Source: Methylobacter sp.
Lineage (GTDB): Bacteria > Pseudomonadota > Gammaproteobacteria > Methylococcales > Methylomonadaceae
Assembly (NCBI GenBank): GCA_003158415.1
Contig: PMJA01000119.1
Location: forward strand, 1-9,354
Reading direction: 5' to 3'
Length of the DNA stretch: 9,354 nucleotides
Each line of letters begins with the position of its first letter. Position 1 is the first letter of the stretch. This document shows positions 6,805-9,354 of this stretch, in pieces. The notes under the pieces are model-generated. The model did no database searches and was not told where the DNA came from. It saw only the letters and a program-made list of their open reading frames with translations. The translations under genes were made by a program, and so were the position numbers.

Positions 6805-7090
6805 AAATGCGCTGTGTAATTCATGCTGTCATGTAGCACTCGCACAATGTGAATTTTGGTTGCTGTAACACGATAAAAAACTAAATGACGATTGATGTGA
6901 AATTGCCTGTACCCTTCTCGGATGTAATCACAGGCAAATCCCAATTCCGGATTTTCAGTGATTAAGCGAATGCGGAATTTAATTCATCAAAGTAACAATC
7001 CGCCTGTTCCGCTCCCCAGTTTTTAAACGAATAAAGCCAGATATTTTTCAGATCTTGTTTTGCGAGCGCCTGGGTATGAATTTTGCGCAT
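6801..7090 (-). pseudogene. Frameshifted ParE-type toxin
   Basis: The toxin half of a parD-parE module, apparently broken. Translation from ATG 7088-7090, two bases after the antitoxin stop, gives a ParE-like start (MRKIHTQALAKQDLKNIWLY) and continues to FDELNSAFA, ending at a TAA (6962-6964) after 42 codons. The rest of the family pattern is in the next frame: IRLITENPELGFACDYIREG, then YRQFHINRHLVFYRV, then IHIVRVLHDSMNYTAHL, stopping at 6801-6803. The 290-base span is one base short of 97 codons. A single missing base near 6972-6975 restores a 96-aa protein, the normal ParE length. Active ParE poisons DNA gyrase; the 42-aa product should be inactive. A sequencing error is the main alternative. 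Confidence 0.85.
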
Positions 7091-7092
7091 TT

Positions 7093-7353
7093 TCAGACTA
7101 AACCAGTTTCTTTTTTGGCTTCCAGCTTGATTGTTTCCATGTGTAATTCGCCAGCATCGCCACTCTCTTCGCCTTCAATCAGGGCGGTGCGTAAAAATTG
7201 CAGCTTTGAATTCGCATCTCTTTCTTCAAGCAAGCGTAAGGAGTCGCGCATAATTTCACTCACGCTTGCATAACGTCCACTCTTGATCAGCGCCTCAATG
7301 AGGCTGTTCCAGTGCTCGCCAAGGCTAACAGTTTGGGTTCGTGCTTGGGCCAT
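7093..7353 (-). CDS. parD: ParD-family antitoxin
   Basis: Predicted 86-aa antitoxin of a type II toxin-antitoxin module. The N-terminal half is a ribbon-helix-helix DNA-binding fold: the strand TQTVSLGEHW, then the helices with GRYASVSEIMRDSLRLLEER, a typical ParD signature. The acidic C-terminal half (ALIEGEESGDAG) is the part that normally wraps the ParE toxin. AGGGG six bases before the ATG is a good ribosome site. The gene is intact although the toxin gene behind it is frameshifted, so it may persist as an orphan antitoxin and repressor. A perfect palindrome upstream is the likely site of its autoregulation. Confidence 0.88.
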   Translation of the reverse strand: MAQARTQTVSLGEHWNSLIEALIKSGRYASVSEIMRDSLRLLEERDANSKLQFLRTALIEGEESGDAGELHMETIKLEAKKETGLV

Positions 7354-7382
7354 GTTGTTCCCCTAGTCAGTTTTTTTAATAA

Positions 7383-7407
7383 AAGTGTAAGATATATTCT
7401 TACACTT
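7383..7407. promoter_or_regulatory. parD operator palindrome
   Basis: AAGTGTAAGA (7383-7392) and TCTTACACTT (7398-7407) form a perfect 10+10 bp inverted repeat around TATAT, 30 bases before the parD start. The repeat covers a candidate minus-strand -10, TATATC, with TTTGCT 16 bases upstream of it. Ribbon-helix-helix antitoxins bind palindromes like this in their own promoters, so autorepression is the likely role. Confidence 0.7.
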
Positions 7408-7419
7408 AATAAAGCAAAC

Positions 7420-7578
7420 CTATTTTTTACGAACTTCGTAGCGCTCATTAGTTCGTCTACCGGCGGGTGTCAAATGAACTGAGCGGGCTGATTTGTATAA
7501 CTCGACGAACGGATCGTTTCATCTTGTCGCATCGGCAAAAATCTCCTCAAAAATTAATTTGCATAGTTCCCACGCCGA
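7420..7578 (-). pseudogene. Possible decayed reading-frame tail
   Basis: On the minus strand one frame reads like real protein: WELCKLIFEEIFADATR, then a TGA (7519-7521), then NDPFVELYKSARSVHL and TPAGRRTNERYEVRKK before TAG at 7420-7422. The TGA is one base from CGA (Arg), so this could be the C-terminal end of a gene lost to point mutation and truncation; an in-frame TAG lies just upstream at 7579-7581. The family is not recognised. Chance cannot be ruled out. The remaining bases between parD and the sigma-54 regulator hold only the parD promoter and an ATCAGC/GCTGAT inverted repeat (7595-7615). Confidence 0.25.
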
Positions 7579-7605
7579 CTAGCAATGCATTAACATCAGC
7601 GCTTT

Positions 7606-9354
7606 TTATGCTGATAATCCTACACCGGTTTTATCTAACCGAAAGTGATCCAGTTTTTTATATAGCGTCGAACGGGTAATGCCCAATTTTTTTGCGGCCA
7701 TCGAAATATTACCGTCGCACTCTTTTAATGCCGTTTTTATGCCATGCAATTCCCAATTCGATAAGCTCATAGTTGGCACACCATTGTTTAACGGCATCGC
7801 TATAAGCGATGAAAGGGCCTCAGAGGATTGCCAATCCTCATCGTTTTGCTTAAGTTCGGACATAAAATCCAGCGGTAAATCCTGTTTTGTTATAAATGAA
7901 CTGCTCGCCGTATAAAGGGTCGCCCTGATGACATTAATCAATTGCCGGATATTGCCGGGCCAGGGATGTCGCTCAATCAGGCTAATGACTTCAGGGCAAA
8001 TGTGGAACGGTTCCGGTTCCAGTTCGGAAATCGTCTCCAATTCGCGCTGCAAGATATGATGGATAATCATTTTTTTATCGGGGCGTTCACGTAATGGCAA
8101 AAGATGAATTTGCGCACCGTTTAACCGGTAATAAAGATCACGTCGGAAACGTCCGGCCTCTACCGCCTCAATGAGTTGCACATTGGTTGCCGCGACCACC
8201 TGCACATCGACACGTATAGGCATACAGCCGCCTACCGGGGTAAACTCCGAGGTTTCCAGTACGCGCAATAACGTGGACTGCAAATCGAAACTCATATCGC
8301 CTATTTCATCCAGAAACAAGATGCCTTTGTCGGCCAACATGAATTTTCCGGGCTTGCCGTTACTACGCGCCCCGGTAAAACTACCTGATTCATAACCGAA
8401 TAATTCGCTTTCTATTAAATCGCGGGGGATAGATGCGCAATTAATGGCGATAAATGGCGCATTCTTCCTCGGGCCTGCCTGTTTAAGCAGATTGACGAAA
8501 TGATCTTTACCCACGCCCGACTCACCGGTAATCAGGATAGGGATTTTATAGGCTTGCAGTTTTACGGCTTTTTGGATGAGCAAATCCAGTTCCTTGGAAA
8601 TCCCGGTTTCATTTTGCAAGGTGGGTTGTTTTTTTGCCGGTTTAAATTGAATTTTTTCCAGCACCCGTTCCTGGGCGCTATTATTTTGTGCGATAGGCAA
8701 GTTGGTATTTACCAATACACAAATCAAATGCAGAAAAGCAAACAGCGAATTCATACATTCGTGATGATCGCTGACTAGGCCGATGACCGCCAGTAAGTCG
8801 CCCGCATCATCCAGCAAGGGATAACCCACCGTAGTAAAGGGATGCAATACACTTAAAAAGTGTTCCATGCCCTGAAAGGCGATGGGCTTTTTAAGCTTTA
8901 TGGCCGTGCCTATGCCATTATTGCCCAAGACAGGTTCATGCCAGTTAGCGCCCTGGCGGTGCATACGTTCCATAAATGAGCTGAGCAGATGTTTTTCACC
9001 CGTCACATACAAAAGTCTGCCATCGGCGGCTGTCAGCACCATCATCACGCCAGCTTCCTTAAGAAATACGGTGAAGTTGTGGCTTAAATGTTTGATGACT
9101 TCTTCTATGTGTCTGACTTGATGGTCGACATGATCGATCTTATTGACGGTTTCGATACTGTTATGGCTAATCGGGTACTTGTCCCAATTGGCATAATTGC
9201 CCAACGGCAATTGGTAATCTTCCAGGCAACGTCGCCAGGCATCAATCACTTCCGGGCGCACCCAATCGCATTGATCTGGAATCGAGCGGGTTTGATTCAT
9301 CCATTGCCACGCCTGGACAGGCCGGTCAACTTCAAACTCAATGGAGTGCCGTAT
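7606..9354 (-). CDS. Sigma-54-dependent activator, AcoR-like (5' end outside window)
   Basis: Predicted enhancer-binding protein that remodels sigma-54 RNA polymerase. Numbering from the ATG at 9300: VRPEVIDAWRRCL (14-26), GAF-type sensor about 70-200 with NNGIGTAI (127-134), AAA+ domain about 230-460, and Fis-type helix-turn-helix at about 523-553 (ISMAAKKLGITRSTLYKKL). AAA+ motifs: Walker A GESGVGKD (259-266), sigma-54 contact loop GSFTGA (306-311, Ser for the usual Ala of GAFTGA), Walker B GILFLDEIGD (326-335), and the arginine region FRRDLYYRL (385-393). The frame stays open for 18 more codons to the edge, reading VDRPVQAWQWM before that ATG. AcoR-like proteins carry a conserved Trp segment before VRPEV, so the true start is probably outside. 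There is no receiver domain, so signalling is by a small effector, unknown here. The target genes are not visible. Confidence 0.9.
   Translation of the reverse strand: MRHSIEFEVDRPVQAWQWMNQTRSIPDQCDWVRPEVIDAWRRCLEDYQLPLGNYANWDKYPISHNSIETVNKIDHVDHQVRHIEEVIKHLSHNFTVFLKEAGVMMVLTAADGRLLYVTGEKHLLSSFMERMHRQGANWHEPVLGNNGIGTAIKLKKPIAFQGMEHFLSVLHPFTTVGYPLLDDAGDLLAVIGLVSDHHECMNSLFAFLHLICVLVNTNLPIAQNNSAQERVLEKIQFKPAKKQPTLQNETGISKELDLLIQKAVKLQAYKIPILITGESGVGKDHFVNLLKQAGPRKNAPFIAINCASIPRDLIESELFGYESGSFTGARSNGKPGKFMLADKGILFLDEIGDMSFDLQSTLLRVLETSEFTPVGGCMPIRVDVQVVAATNVQLIEAVEAGRFRRDLYYRLNGAQIHLLPLRERPDKKMIIHHILQRELETISELEPEPFHICPEVISLIERHPWPGNIRQLINVIRATLYTASSSFITKQDLPLDFMSELKQNDEDWQSSEALSSLIAMPLNNGVPTMSLSNWELHGIKTALKECDGNISMAAKKLGITRSTLYKKLDHFRLDKTGVGLSA

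Noticed and set aside
7459..7524. Short minus-strand ORF starting MRQDETIRSSS behind a GAGGAG
   Set aside because: Only 20 codons and 11 bases from the GAGGAG; the overlapping frame looks more protein-like.
1..9354. CRISPR arrays, tRNA and rRNA genes, complete insertion sequences
   Set aside because: Looked for and not seen: no regularly spaced repeats, no cloverleaf-like segment, no recognisable transposase.

Overview
The window looks like a chromosomal segment of a gammaproteobacterium-like organism. By eye the G+C is in the mid-40s percent. Gene content is mixed: a transporter pair, a MOSC protein, a secreted acylase, a decayed toxin-antitoxin module and an AcoR-like sigma-54 activator. 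Nothing fixes the genus. A methanotroph or related aquatic gammaproteobacterium is a guess only.

Layout, left to right. 1-573 has no convincing gene. It holds a consensus-perfect sigma-70 promoter (43-70), a possible 47-codon ORF (304-447) and a hairpin at that ORF's end. 574-2309 (minus) is a two-gene ABC-2 exporter operon, permease first, joined to the ATPase by an ATGA overlap. 2310-2630 is a divergent intergenic region with a palindrome lying on the -10 box of the next gene. 2631-3476 (+) is a YcbX/mARC-type MOSC protein. It converges on 3524-4078 (minus), a MarR regulator with a four-cysteine tail; a 10-bp-arm hairpin separates the two. 4226-6583 (+), divergent from marR, is a membrane-anchored or exported Ntn-hydrolase of the penicillin/acyl-homoserine-lactone acylase family. 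6584-6800 carries a 42-bp nested palindrome with an alternative pairing partner. 6801-7353 (minus) is a parD-parE operon: the antitoxin is intact, the toxin has a one-base frameshift, and a perfect 10+10 bp palindrome lies upstream. 7420-7578 resembles the tail of a decayed reading frame. 7606-9354 (minus) is an AcoR-like sigma-54 enhancer-binding protein whose frame runs off the right edge.

The most interesting unit is 2531-6583. The same 10-base string, ATAGCGATTC, occurs upstream of the MOSC gene and, on the minus strand, upstream of marR, in both cases beside or across a TATAAT box. The second copy lies in the marR/acylase divergent region. This suggests, as an inference, that a cysteine-rich (metal or redox sensing?) MarR protein controls itself, a molybdenum-cofactor-type MOSC enzyme and possibly the acylase.
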